NCBI GenBank assembly: GCA_015847255.1
Contig: JADLZK010011598.1
Location: forward strand, 1 to 64,000
DNA length: 64,000 bases
Origin: Hyparrhenia diplandra
Lineage: Eukaryota > Streptophyta > Magnoliopsida > Poales > Poaceae
Direction of reading: 5' to 3'
Position numbers and translations under genes: made by a program
The notes under the pieces: model-generated
What the model was told of the DNA's origin: nothing
Databases searched by the model: none
Seen by the model: the letters and a program-made list of their open reading frames with translations, nothing else
Part shown: piece after piece, positions 47,091 to 59,036 of the stretch
Numbering within the stretch: the stretch's first letter is position 1
Layout: every line of letters starts with the position of its first letter

Positions 47091-48549
47091 ACTAGTTATT
47101 GACGCAGCGCGCCCACGCGCATGAGGTTCATGCCACGGATATGGTGCTAGAACGAAGCAACAGTTTGACCGCCGCTATTTTATCAGACATGTGCTAGACG
47201 GATGAACACCACATTATATAATAATTAATGAACAGGACAGATAGTTAAAAGAGCTAGCTAATATTACACAAGACAGCCAAAGATCATCTACCGATAGTAT
47301 GGTGTAATTGTTTGATGGGACAATAGACGTTCAGGTCCCACATAGCAAAGATACACAAACATCATCTAAAGACAACATAGTTCGGCTCTACAACAAAGGC
47401 CCAGATCTGTCTCACATACATTGCATATTGACATGGCAAAAGTCACAGCAGAAGACACACTTGGCATGGTCGCACACAAAGGACTTTAGATGATGCAATC
47501 ATGTTCGTTGACAAAGCTCCCGGCCTATTTGGGAAGCAGTGCGCCGTCCGACATTTGCTCCTAGAAGAGACAAACAATTCAGCACGCAAGTTTAGCAAGG
47601 ATTAGCAATCTTTCGGAGTTTCTACTGACTTGCACATATGGAAGAGAACTTAACCGATGTAGGATTAGGAATCTTCTTTCAGACGCAAAACAGAACTGAT
47701 GTAGGATTAGCAATCTTCTTTCGACTTGCTTTTCTGTTCGGTGGAAGCACGGTTGAACTATTTGGACACACTGAATCATCATCTTTTGCAGCAAAGTATC
47801 ATTTCGAAGTTTATTTGCTTTGTCTTCAAACAAAAATGACCATGAGTAGGCCACAATCCAGTAGGCGAGCTTTAACCCCAACCAATTTTGACCTTCAGGC
47901 ATAATCATGAGCTTTTAAGAACCATCCAGAACCTTTTGACAAAAAAATAAGGATAGAACATTCTCTACATAGCAATATTCGACTATACATGACACTGCTT
48001 ACTACAAAAAAATGCCAATCCTATAGGAGCTTTAGTATTATCTAAATCAATATCCAAGCAAAATCCTATCCGGAAAACTGAGATATACATTACATAAGGA
48101 GCATTTTTAGTCTCTTGCTTAACAAACATGGTATCAAAAGAAATCAACAACATTGAGTGCGATTTAAGTTGGTATTTAAAAACAAAGAAACCATGTATTT
48201 GTTGAAACAGTAGGTCAAGCCACACACATGTTTACACTATTCTGAGAAGTAGTAGTATTCTATTGATCCATGTAGTGGACAAAGACTTACAGTCATATAG
48301 AGATAGGTACCTTGAAAGCCACAAACTTATGTTTTTTTTGCAATAGAAAATAGTAGTAAAACCAGCTGCAAATCTGTACATAAACCAAATTTTAGGCGTT
48401 TTGAAGAATAAAATTTTGCTTATAGCAGCCTTCAAAGTAAATATATGAGTATATCTCTCTATATATATGGAACACCTGCTGGTGATACCATAGTTAGTAA
48501 AGCAAGCTGAAAGGATTTGTTGAAATTAACAGAGAAATGCAACAGGCAT

Positions 48550-48718
48550 CTAACAGAGATGTGCAAAGATCCTCTTCCCGACGGCAAGTCCATATGTTCG
48601 AAAAATGGCCGAGCTCCCTTCTCTAGCGCCCAAGTTTGCAAGATGGATCAGCGCCACAGACTCATAGTGGTGCATGGTGCACACAATAGCCTCGCGAGCC
48701 TCATCTTCACCTGGTAGA
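48550..48718 (-). other. exon-like fragment
   Basis: On the minus strand a 3' splice site context (TCTCTACCAG, 48709-48718) is followed by about 55 open codons reading GEDEAREAIVCTMHHYES and ALIHLANLGARE. Composition looks coding. I do not recognise the protein. Confidence 0.28.
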
Positions 48719-49061
48719 GACAGTCCCCCAATTACAATTACACATGATAAGACAAAAAAATTGAATCAGAATTTTAGAACAAAAAAAGGCAAGGCATAAG
48801 CATCAATTCGAATCCAGATATGCATAGTAACTAATGTGTATACAGTCATGAACATAACAATGCAGTTTTTAGCATCAACTTCTTGTGCATAGTTGACTGT
48901 CAACTCTAGAATAAAGCAAATGAAAATACTATTGAGCAACACTGTTTTAGTTTGTTGCCATACAAGCATAAATACATGAAACCTTTTTTCATAATTATTA
49001 GGAGACATGTTTCATACCAGGAACTATCAAAGAATAACTAATACATGTATCTCCATTGCAG

Positions 49062-49325
49062 TCAGAGAAATATAATTGAAAATGTAGAGTGGAGAATAAA
49101 GGGAGAAACTATACTGTAAGATACATGTATCTCCCAACGCGGCATAGAGTTTTGGCTCTGGGCATAAGCATGAACGCGGCATATCCCTTTTGAGCGGACG
49201 AATCGACAGGCTTGAATGCTACAGTGTGGACCAAGCAATGGTTCGAGCGCGGATTTGTTGAAAGCATGTGCTGGCAAGCCGTAAATGTCGATGGTCACCA
49301 TAGTGTCCAGGCACGGTTGTACCAC
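49062..49325 (-). pseudogene. fragment resembling grass DUF4283-type proteins
   Basis: The minus strand reads VTIDIYGLPAHAFNKSALEPLLG and continues with a basic part ending in SMPRWEI. The pattern hxhxGLPxHAwn....LLG resembles the RNA-binding-like DUF4283 region common in grass retroelement-derived proteins. No zinc knuckle follows. Only a fragment remains, and the assignment is from memory of the family pattern. Confidence 0.38.
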
Positions 49326-50114
49326 CGTATAGGTTGTTCCATGTCCCTAGAAGTGCATCTAGTTGGGTGGTTCTGTAGCTATAGGGCTCCCCGCGACCAT
49401 GTCCCTCTTTGCAAGTGAGCCAAATTCGACAACAAAGTCTGTTCGAACCTTGTTATTGTCGGAGGGATGGCCCGATAGGCAAACTGCGTGTGTGTATAGC
49501 CCGCCGGATGTGGCCTGTTGTGATGGTGCCATCGTTGGGCGCACATCGGTCCACGATAACCGAAGTTTGTAAAGTGCTGTTCTATCATGTCCGTGTCGCC
49601 GTTGGTTTTTTATGATTGCCGGGGGTTGAGGTGTACGTGGAGCCTGGAGAAGCAAGTGGCGGTTACACGGTGTTATGGCATGGACATAGCGGTAAATAGT
49701 GTCAGGTTTTAGATACTGAAATAGCATGGTTTGGCCTGTGGTTGTTATTATTACGATTGATCGGAAAGAGTTACAGTGAGACTATACTTGGCAAACGACG
49801 GCTGAATATGCATTTATCAGTTTGAAATAGACAACAGCAGAACAACGAAATGCAAGCATTACTGCATAGAAATAGTAAATTTAGGATGTGTAGATGCCTT
49901 ATTTTATTTTCTCGTTCTTGGAATCTCGAAGCGTCAGACCATGGTATTTTATAGCTAGAGACTCTGAAAACTGTAGCGTGGGTAAGAATCACACCACAGA
50001 TTTAAAACCGAAGCATTCAGAGATCTAGTCCGAAACGAAATGTGGATAGCATTGATATAAACGCAGGTCGAAATAACTAAACAAGCTAACTATAGACTGT
50101 TGTTGAGCAGGACA

Positions 50115-50500
50115 TACCATTTCCTCCGAAGGTCCAGGCGGATCTGCTGAGTGTAGAGGGCTGAGAAGTGCCGTTTTTGGTTGGGAGGAAGGAGGGATTC
50201 AGTGAATCGGGGGGAGAAAGGAAAAGGGCCGCGGCGGTGTGCCGTCGAGCGAGGCGAGACCGAGGCTCGCGACGCACTGGCCGGGAGCTCACGGAGACCG
50301 CGCTGTGGTGGACCACGGCCTCGGGTCCTCCGAACCCGACGGCTCGACCGGCGTGGCTCCTCCTCCCTCCAACGGCGACCGCACGCAAGCCCGACAAAGA
50401 CCTAAGAGCGGATGAGACTCGCCAAAAACGCGAGGCGCGACGGAACCGGGGAGCCGAGCCCCAACGCCCGCAGCACCGGATCGAACGCATTAGATTAGAT
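50115..50500 (-). other. GC-rich first-exon-like segment
   Basis: On the minus strand a GC-rich open frame ends in GGAGGAAATG/GTATGTCC (about 50118), a plausible splice donor. Protein composition is Arg/Ser/Pro-rich without a known domain. Could be a 5' exon of the transcript that includes 48550-48718. Confidence 0.25.
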
Positions 50501-51304
50501 TCGAGACGCGGGCGGGCGGATTTGGGAAGTTTAAGACCGGATAGCTAAAAACGGGGGGGGAAGAGAAGAGAAATTACCGAGGGGCGGTAATGGCGGACGG
50601 ACGCGGAAACGGGAGGAACTGCGGTTTTATATCACCGGTAAAGCACCGTGACCGACCACGGCGGCCGAGGCGACCCGGCCATCCCCGGTGCGCGGGCTCC
50701 CACGAGAGAACCAAAGCGACTGTCCCCACCAACGAGACAAGGGTTCAAAGATCGGCGGCGCAAACGCCGCTGGCGACCCGGCTCGCTGGCGCTCACGAAT
50801 GGAAGGGCCTCGCAGCCGTGCCCCAGCGAGCGAGGGCGACAGCGGCGTACCGGGAGGCGGAAACCATACCGCGGGCGACGGCAGGAGGAGCGTCGCGACG
50901 GCGACCAGGGCACGGGCGCCATCTCGCAACGGCAACCGACGGTGGGTCCCGCCGTGCTCAACCAGCGAGACGAACGGTCGTCTTGTTTGGGTCAATCGGG
51001 CCTCTCAACCGACAAAGCGGGTCGGGCGACGACCAGATACCGAGGCGACAACGCCACTTCATCCGGTCAATCGAGGCACGGCGCGGCGGCGCCATTTCAG
51101 CGAGACGTCATCGGGCCGCGCAAGCGCCTAACGAACGGGGCTGGCGAAGTCAACCCCCGCCGAGCCGCCGATGGCCAAATCGCACGGCGACGGTAAAAAT
51201 AGATATCGTGGACGATCTCGTTGAGCCGGATTCTCCACAGACAATGTACTCTTTAAATATGTGCTCTCAAAATTAAAAAATGATCGAGCACGTTGGTAAA
51301 AAGT

Positions 51305-51740
51305 GGTCCCAGGCCGGCCCAGCAGTCCAGCAAACAGCCTCGTTGGGCCCACTGGTAAGCGCAGTGCAAAGGTGATTGAGGCCCACAGCCCAAGTACCAA
51401 GATCTTCCTTCACTCGACAGCCCATCAGTGACACCGATGAGACGCCGATGACCGTCGCCGTGGCGGCCGCCACTCCGGCGACGAAGAGAAGACCTGCCCC
51501 CGTCCTTCTCCTCCCTCTGCACCTTCCCCAGCCGCTCGTGGTGGTGCTACCGTGGAAGGGGAAGGCAGAGGCGGGGGGGGGGGATGTGGGTTCGGCTCCG
51601 TCGAGGCCACGCGCCACCGCAGCCAACAACAGTCTAATCGAGGACCACCGCCGCGGGAACATTGCGAGCATCTGCAGGTAAGTAACCTCGAGGCAGTTTA
51701 ATTCTATTTGGGTTTCATGCTGTTATCTGCGGATTTCATG
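51305..51740 (+). promoter_or_regulatory. NLR leader/promoter, copy 3 (orphan)
   Basis: It matches copy 2 from CAGCCTCGTTGGGCCC through ATGACCGTCGCCGTGGCGGCC to GAACATTGCGAGCATCTGCAG/GTAAGT, where the 5' splice site (after 51677) is the best of all copies. A weak remnant of the short-ORF block follows at 51900-51990 (CAGATGGTTgGAac..AATTgCACTT). No + strand NLR follows; the next gene is the convergent NLR-D. Confidence 0.68.
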
Positions 51741-52486
51741 TCGTTCCACGTGCTCCAGCCCAAAGGTCGAGAAACACACGGCAGCAGATTTGATGTTGTT
51801 TATCTGCGGTCTTTATCCCAATTCCCAACTAGATTTGACCTTTCCATTCAGTTTCCACCTCAGCACTGCCGTGACTGGGGAGAAAATTTGTATCATCATT
51901 TACAGAATTGATTATGCAGATGGTTGGACTTCGAAGTAATTGCACTTGCTTGTCGACTTGAAGCAAATCAGAGCCGCAAATGCTTGCTTATTAACACGGA
52001 TTGTGCTATGCAAAAACTCTGCTTCAATGGCCTAGATCATATATAAAAAAAAAATGGAACCTGATTCAAGGACCTAGATAGCATGAATGCATGACACGAA
52101 CTGCACACACTTCATTGTTGTTGAACTTAGACTATCAAACATTCAAAGCATATTGTATATTGGTTTAGCACATGCAGTACATTAACAAATCAAATGTGCA
52201 CACAAGCATTGCACTTGTTACATGAGACCATGCAGCATGAATGCTTCACAGTAGATACAGAGGAAATCCACACAAGTCCGAATCCGTGAGCATAGACACA
52301 ACCATTATGCTCAACCACGGTGCCAAGGACACGCATGTAGTACAAGTTACCAAACGCACAGGCACACTCAGTCCAACACATATTCAGAATATAAATGCAC
52401 ACCACACGCAGAAGATAGAAACACACAACGCCAAATCATATGAGCACGTAAATACAAAACCACGGGAGGGAATCAATGTTGAACTT
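51741..52486. other. spacer between orphan leader and NLR-D end
   Basis: It contains the short-ORF block remnant at 51900-51990 and probably the NLR-D 3' UTR. Nothing else is recognised. Confidence 0.4.
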
Positions 52487-55400
52487 TCAGCTCCTCCGGT
52501 ACCAACCCTTGTCCTTCCAGATGAACGAGCAGCTTGTACCACCATCTTCTTCATCTGTGCTTTTATCTTTTTTATCTTGATGATTTTCAGGTTTGTAGTG
52601 TGTATAATAGATTCTATCTTTATGTTTGTCAATGTCTCCTTTCACCTGGTTAGGTAGAGACTCCCCATTGAACTTAAGTTCCTTCAATCTTGGGAGGTTT
52701 CCGATGCCGGATAGAGATGTCTCGTTGCTGAAGGTCCATACGATCTTCTCGAGCTTAGGTGCAGATCCAGTATCAAATTTGATCTCGGTGATTGTAGAGC
52801 AGTTGACAATAAGGATATTGAGTTTTGGGAAGTCATCTTTCTTTAATTCAAGCTGGCTTTCACTATAAGATTCATGCAAGAGCACCAGGCAGCGTATGTC
52901 TTTCATCCTTGTAAGGGATCGTAGATCATCTTGCTTCAGCATTGTACCACGAAGAGTCACCTTGGCTATTTGTTTGGCATCAGAAAGCAATTTTGAGAAC
53001 AACATGCTGTTTTTATTAGGGTTGGTTGGGGCAGAGGGTGATGGGATGATGGTGGCACTAGGGGTGGGGGCAGCGGGTGTGGCGGTGGCGGTGAAAGGGT
53101 CATTGGTGCTGGTAGGTGCAGAGGCTGTGGTGGCAGTAGAGGCAGTGGGGGTGGGGTTAGCGCTTGTGGCGGTGGCGGTGGTAGAGACGGAGTCATTGGT
53201 GCTGGTAGGTGCAGAGGCTGAGGGTATAGCTGCAGCAGTGGTGGCAGTAGAGGCAGTGGGGGGTGGGGTCTGCGGCTGCGGCTGTGGCGGTGGCGGTGGA
53301 AGGGACGGGTCATTTGTGCTGGGGGCAGAGGTTGAGGGTATGGCTGCAGCAGTGGTGGCGGTAGGGGTAGAGGCAGTGTTGTCAGTGGCTGTGGCGCAGT
53401 GATGCCTCCGTTGTTGTTGCTGCCGTTGATATTGTTGTTTAGCTCAAGCTCCTCCAATTTTGGAAGGTGTTCTACTCCAGAAATATACTCTATGCTGTCG
53501 AAGGACAAAACAATCTTCTCGAGCTCTGGAGCTGCTGTATCTTCAAAGCTGACATCAATCCTGTTGCAGCCCTCAATAAGAAAGTATTTGAGTTTCTTGA
53601 ATTCACCCTTCTTGAAGGTGAGTTTATTGCTGCTGTATGTATTGTTTAGGAGCTTCAGACAATGTAACTTGGGCAGTTTGGAAAGGACCTCTAGCATGAT
53701 CTTGCTCAGTGAGGTGTTACGTAAAGTTACCTTGATAAGTGGAGTATTAGCATTGGCCAAAAATGGAAGAAACATGTCCAGTAGTATGTTTCCACTGATA
53801 CTGAGCCTCTCAAGAACCTTGGGAGAGTCTTTCAGCTTTTTGAATGTGTCAAGAACCTCAGGAGTGTCTTTCAGCTCATCTGTTGTGCCAAGATCCTTGG
53901 GAAAGTGTTTCAGATCTCTCGAATCTATGTCAAGAGTAATTGACAGAGACCGGAGGCACTCATGCAGGTTACTGATAGATTGAAACAACTTCTTGATGTG
54001 ACTATTCTTGTCCTTGATAACCACACCAAGTTTCCTCAGCTGCCATAGCTTTCCAATGTCTGCCAAATCTTGGCTACTCTTTGCCTTGACATTGGATAGT
54101 ACCTCCATGTCTAACATTTTTTCAATCTTTTCAGGAATCAGGACATGGTTGTGGGAAGATGTGCCTATGCTGGTACTGCTTGGACATGGATTATTGTGAC
54201 CAGCCAGCAAACGCTTCAGCTTCAGGAGCAGGAGATCTCTTGTTGCTGACTCAGGCACCTCTGTCTCCTGAATGTCCAATACCTCCAGTTCGCGAAGGTT
54301 GTTGATTTCATTGGGTAGCCAGTTAACATCTGTTCCCCTTAGGCTTAGATACTTGAGTAGCAATATGTTGTTGCAAATGTTCTTTAGGTAGCGTCGGTTC
54401 TCCAAGAAGCATTTACAACCTTCTAGATCAAGCACCTTGAGCCGAGACCACTGAGATGATTCAGATAACCTTTTCAAAAAATCATCGATTTTGTCAGAGC
54501 CACGGAGATGGAGATCATTAAAAATGGAGAAGTGCCGAGCCAAGTGATGTGACAAACGTGCCTCCACAATGCGCTGTTTCTTGGCAATCTCGGTAATGAA
54601 CTCATAGACTAGATCACCCACCATGCAGCTCTTGACCCTTCCAGTCGCACTGATCTCAGTCTCAGCAGAATAAACAAGCCCCCTCGTGACAAGAACATCA
54701 AAGCATTGTTCGGCTTTATCCACTGAACTTGACCAGCGCCAATCTTCTGTAGTTATCATCCCTTCTGCAACCCATCGCCCTATCAAGGTTGACCGCCTTA
54801 TCTTGTGTCCTCGAGGGAAGATAGCTAGGTACAGTAAGCAGGACTGGCACTCTTTAGGCAATTCCCTGTACGAGAACTTGAACATCTTCATAGCAATACT
54901 ATGGAATGACTTTGGTGGAAGCACCTGCAGGGCGTCATGCAACTTGTGCAGTTCTTCTTTGCTTCTCTTGGGCTTGGCATACAAAGCGTGAGTGAAGATC
55001 TTCATGGATAATTGATTTGGCTCACACTTGTCCAAGATGGCGCGAAAAAACTGGGGATCATAGTTATCTTCATTTTTCTGCTGGCTTGTAATCTCGAGCA
55101 CAATACCATGGTAGAGTGCAGCAAGAGAAGAATAATCTATGGGCTCCCGTGTTGGATAGCAATATTCTTCTCTGGCCCTTTTTTATTTCTCTCTGTGTTG
55201 GTCAGAATCATCACAACAGCGATGCGAGGCAACAGGCTCAAGGCATTTCTGGTCTGCTCCCACTGGCTCACATATTTTTCATCTACTTTAAGGATGATCA
55301 GGGTTTCTTCATGTTTCAGATGGTTTTGGATCTTGTGCACAATTCCATTGATATCAAGCTGCCTTTTAATCCTCCGCTGGCCGACATAATAATAATCCAT

Positions 55401-57216
55401 CTTCTCTTTAGTTTCTTTGATAGCAGCATCCAGGATTTTGGTCTTCTCCGTGGCTCCATCAACATTAGCTTCATGGGTTTGAACCTGAGCCATGTTAGTA
55501 CCAGTTGCTGGCTGGCCCTTCTCCTTAGTTTCTGCAGGAAGAGCTTCAACAGCTGAACCCCGACCACCCGATACACCTGTTTCTTGTTTCTTGTCAGATG
55601 TTTCTTCCTTCAACTGCTGTATGATTTCAAGTTTAGCCTCCTGGATCATTCTTTTACTTGATCCTCATTCAATGCAGTAGTAATATTAGTCTTTGTTGCT
55701 TGCTGCTGGCTCTTGTCAGTGATCGCCATGACCACCTCGCTCAGGATTTCTTGTTTAACCTTGTCGATAATTTCTTTGATTTGATTCTTGCTCGATGTAG
55801 CTTCACTAATGGCTTCTTTGGGGTCTTGCTCCTGGGCTTGTTGGGGCTTGCTGGCTCTACTGATCTGTGGGAACAAGTCATGCAGGATGTGTGTATACTG
55901 GGTAACACTGTGAATAATCTTTTTTGTTCCGTGCCTGCTCCTTTGTTTACTTGCTCCATATGCTCCATGAGCCTCTTGGCTGTTTTCTGGATTATTGTAT
56001 CGTAACATTCTGCTAATGCAGACATAACTTTGCTGAGCTGCAGCAGTACCAAGAGTACACCTAAGGAGGATTCTTTGGAGATTTTGTCTTGAACAGTTTC
56101 TTCGTCCTTGTCCTTTGGTTCGTGACGTTGGTCCAGCAGGTCCAGGTATGGCTGCAGCTGCTTGTCTTCTTTCGCCTTTTCAATGTGGGTCTTGATCTCT
56201 TGAAACTTTTTGATAACATTTAAAATTTCGATTTCTTTCTTGATATTACTAATCACTGCCCTTTTTTCCTTGCGGATTTGCCGCCAATCATTTTCTTGGC
56301 CTTGCTGCTGCTGCTGCTGGGATTGAGATTTGGAAGAAGCCTGCTGGAGCTCGATCTTCCTGAGGACGTAGTAGAGGATATTCTTGGGTCCTAGCATACC
56401 CCAATGGTGCAATGATGGGATGTCCACCAAGATAGTATTCTTCACATGCTTCTTTGCCACAGCCGAAGCTTGGTGTGCAATGGCACCAGAGTCCTCATTG
56501 CTCGGCACCACAAAGACGATGCATCGGGTATCGTTTCGCCCTTGGTTTTGGCTCCACCGATCTCGAACTTGATTTATCCACTCGGTCAACTGGTCGTTGA
56601 AGTAGTCCTCCAGGACGTAAAGTCCAAAGAGTGCTCTTCTGATTCGACCGGAACCATCGTCAGTCGCCGTTATCCCCACTTGGTCATGGCCATCTTCGTC
56701 TTCACCATCTAGGGGGATGATAGCAGCTTCCCTGCTGCTGCCTTCTGCTGCCGCCGATCCAGGACCAAGAGCGGCCAATGCCTTCTTTGGGACCTCTACA
56801 CCGTACCTCAACCGCCGCTTGCCGACGTCCCGTGCCCGCTCCTTGAGCTCACTAAGCTCTGAGGCCGCGCAGTGCTGCGCCCACATCTTCTTCAGGAACC
56901 AGGGCACCAAACGGAGGTAGCGCCGGAGCGGGTCCTTGCCCAGGTGGATGTCTGGGTTGCCGCGGTACAGGTAGAGGTCGATGCAGTTGTTGCAGTCCTG
57001 GGCGAGCACCCGGACCTGGTTCATCCAGGTCCGCACCTGCTCGTCGTGCTCGCCTCCGGGGGGCGCCGTCCTGGCCAGGTGCATCAAGAAGCTGTTCATG
57101 CTCTCCATCTCCTCCTTGATGAACTGGACGTCACCGCCAACGCGGCCCAGCAACCGCCATTCATTGCGGATGACACCAAGCAATGAGGTCACGGCGCCCG
57201 ACGCGAGCTCAGCCAT
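52487..57216 (-). pseudogene. NLR-D: grass NLR with degenerate nucleotide-binding domain
   Basis: Reads right to left from ATG 57216 (MAELASGAVTSLLG) to the stop at 52487. Residues 1-110 are an Rx-type coiled coil (VQFIKEEMESMNSF, RTWMNQVRVLAQDC). A P-loop-position strand, CIVFVVPSNEDSGA (about 56520), has no GxGGxGKT. About 330 residues of Gln/Lys-rich coiled coil follow (QQQQQQ near 56310), then a kinase-2/RNBS-B-like part, ETLIILKVDEKY and VVMILTNTE. Next are ARC2/winged-helix sequence (CLLYLAIFPRGHKIRRSTLIGRW) with MVGD in the MHD place, then LRRs. A Pro/Thr-rich repeat (53060-53400) interrupts the LRRs, which continue to the end. Frame changes lie near 55922 (A-run), 55650, 55150 and in the repeat. 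I believe grass proteins with this layout exist. ATP switching looks impossible, so a partner or sensor role is inferred. Confidence 0.85.
53060..53400 (-). repeat. coding minisatellite in NLR-D
   Basis: The string GGGTCATTGGTGCTGGTAGGTGCAGAGGCTG (+ strand) begins at about 53097, 53190 and 53298 with changes, giving three irregular units of 90-120 bp. In one minus frame it reads Pro-rich; in the next frame Ala/Ser/Thr/Pro-rich (APTSTND, TASTATT). The second frame leads straight into the following LRR segment, so it is probably the real one. Confidence 0.65.
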
Positions 57217-58449
57217 CTTGATTGCTAGCTCAACGCGGTTTGTAGCTCAATATTGATTTGGGTTTAGGAATTTAGCTAGCAAGGGTTGTAACCAGCCATT
57301 CTGCATTGCATGCATGCATATGTGGGATCAGAGGAGCGAAGGAGTATTTGTTTGTCCCAGGCATGCGACATTTCTGCACGTGAAGGACAACCCATCGACA
57401 AGACAAGTATATAGTACCCGATCGGACCACACGTTCTGTATATCTGAGCTGCAAAGGATTTGTTCTTCGATGTGGCATGCCGCATGACATGCTATGTCGA
57501 AGGCAACCAACGGCAAGTATCGGCCAGCTCTTCTCACTTTATTTTTCTTCTAGTATATGACATCTAAATAAAATACCACTTAGTCAAATGGGTTAAGATA
57601 TGCAAGAGCAAAAAGAAGGGTGGTGGAAATTAGAGAGTGAGGAAGGATTATGACAAGAAATTGTCAAATCCAAATATCAGCATATCAAATCCATTTTCTC
57701 TGTAACACATAAACAAATATAGGGAACCCATCTTGGGTCTTTCTTTATCTTAAAAAGAAAGTAGGAGTAGTAAAGAAGCGAGGCCATGCACATCATTTCA
57801 CGCTTTCCCCATCTTTAGTTTGGTCGGGAACAGCTTTGTTTCTTTATCTTTGGTCTACTTATTTTATACTAAAGAGCAAGCTAGACAATGCTCTTTTGTA
57901 AGGAGCAAACTAGACAGTGCTTGATTCCCTTTCCTATGCTACAATTTTGCTCCATCCATCGAAGCTTCTGTTCCACAAACAAGTCACATGATTCTTACGT
58001 AAGTGTTTCATTTCATCTTTGGTCTTTTTCTTTAGGAAGGTGACAGGATTAGATTCTGCCTCATCCTCTGCTAGGTGTTTCTCCATGTTTAATTCCGTCC
58101 GTGGGGGGCAACCTTTGAATATATTATTGCTTGCTGTTCAGTTTGATCTTTGGAATACTCTTTTCGAAGGAGCAAGCCATCGACAGCATTTGATTCCTCT
58201 TCTTATGTAAAATTGGAGTAAGTTAGGCACGCTCTTGGTTCCTCTTCCTCTGCTACAATTTTTGCTGCAAAGTATGCATATGTGGGAGCTTCAACATCAC
58301 ACGATGAATCTTCTGGAAAGGAGTCATCTTTGGTCCTTTTTCTTTTGATGAAAGGTAAAGGTAATGGCACTTATTCCTCGTCCTTCCATTTTTGCTATGC
58401 TATCAAACTCTACATGGTACATGCGCTGCACCCATAAATATAAGAACAT
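57217..58449. other. NLR-D upstream and intergenic region
   Basis: The first few hundred bases should hold the NLR-D promoter; no TATA box is clear. At 57870-58290 there are imperfect copies of GGAGCAAGC..GACAnTGCTTGATTCC and TCCTCTGCTACAATTTTTGCT. No gene. Confidence 0.35.
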
Positions 58450-59036
58450 CTCAATTTTAAAGAATCTTGACTACCTTAACAGTAATTGACGTCTCAAACA
58501 AGTGAACAACAGACTTGAGGGTCTCATTCCTGAATCAACTGGAAGACTTATAACACTGTACTAAACATATCATACAATGTCGTTATGGGGTTTTTATTTT
58601 TGAAAAAAGGTTTTACGGGGAAAATTCCAGCCCAACTTGGCAGCATGACTGATTTGGAGTCACTAGAGCTGTCCTTCAACCAACTCTCATGGGAGATTCC
58701 ATAGGAGCTGACTGATCTCACCTTTCTTAGCATTCTGAACTTGTCAAACAACCACTTGGTAGGGAAGATACCACATGCAAATCAGTTCTCCATGTTCAAC
58801 AGTAGTTCATATGAAGGGAATGGGAATGCATGGCTATGTGGCCGCCACTGTCTGGTGCTTCACCTTACACTCCAGGTGCTGCAAAAGTATATAATTCGTC
58901 ACATCGTTTTGATGTGGTCTTTGTTTGTCTTCATTGGTCTTGGCTTTGGCATCGGGTTTGCAATGGCTATTGTACTGAAATGGGGATGGGTCGGCAGATG
59001 GTTTATTGCAATCACTGCAAGAGCTTCACAAACTTG
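58450..59036 (+). pseudogene. LRR receptor-like protein (RLP), 3' fragment
   Basis: Frames read the last LRRs and C-terminus of a Cf/Ve-type RLP: GKIPAQLGSMTDLESLELSFNQL, a stop in place of a sense codon (near 58703), LTFLSILNLSNNHLVGKIP, QFSMFNSSSYEGN and LCG, then one membrane segment (LFVFIGLGFGIGFAMAIVL, about 58923-58979) and a short cytoplasmic tail to the stop at 59035. Such proteins sit in the plasma membrane and sense ligands with co-receptor kinases. The ectodomain is missing, so it is a relic. Confidence 0.78.

Larger units (their letters stand above)
47090..51300. other. 4.2-kb insert between flank copy 3 and leader copy 3
   Basis: In the other units flank and leader are adjacent, so this stretch was inserted. 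It has a GC-rich part (50160-51230) and an A/T-rich part with exon-like pieces on the minus strand (49062-49325 and about 48550-48718). No transposon ends are found. It could be a gene-capturing element or a rearranged non-NLR gene. Confidence 0.45.

Noticed and set aside
50590..51276. Plus-strand open frame of 228 codons
   Set aside because: Arg/Ala/Pro-rich without domain, in GC-rich DNA inside the inserted block; several overlapping frames are equally open.
52896..53402. Plus-strand frame of Gly/Val/Ala-rich sequence
   Set aside because: It is the reverse reading of the Pro/Thr-rich minisatellite of NLR-D.
36135..57216. Head-to-head sensor/helper NLR pair
   Set aside because: NLR-D is convergent with NLR-A/B/C (tail to tail), not divergent from a shared promoter, so the usual paired-NLR layout is absent.
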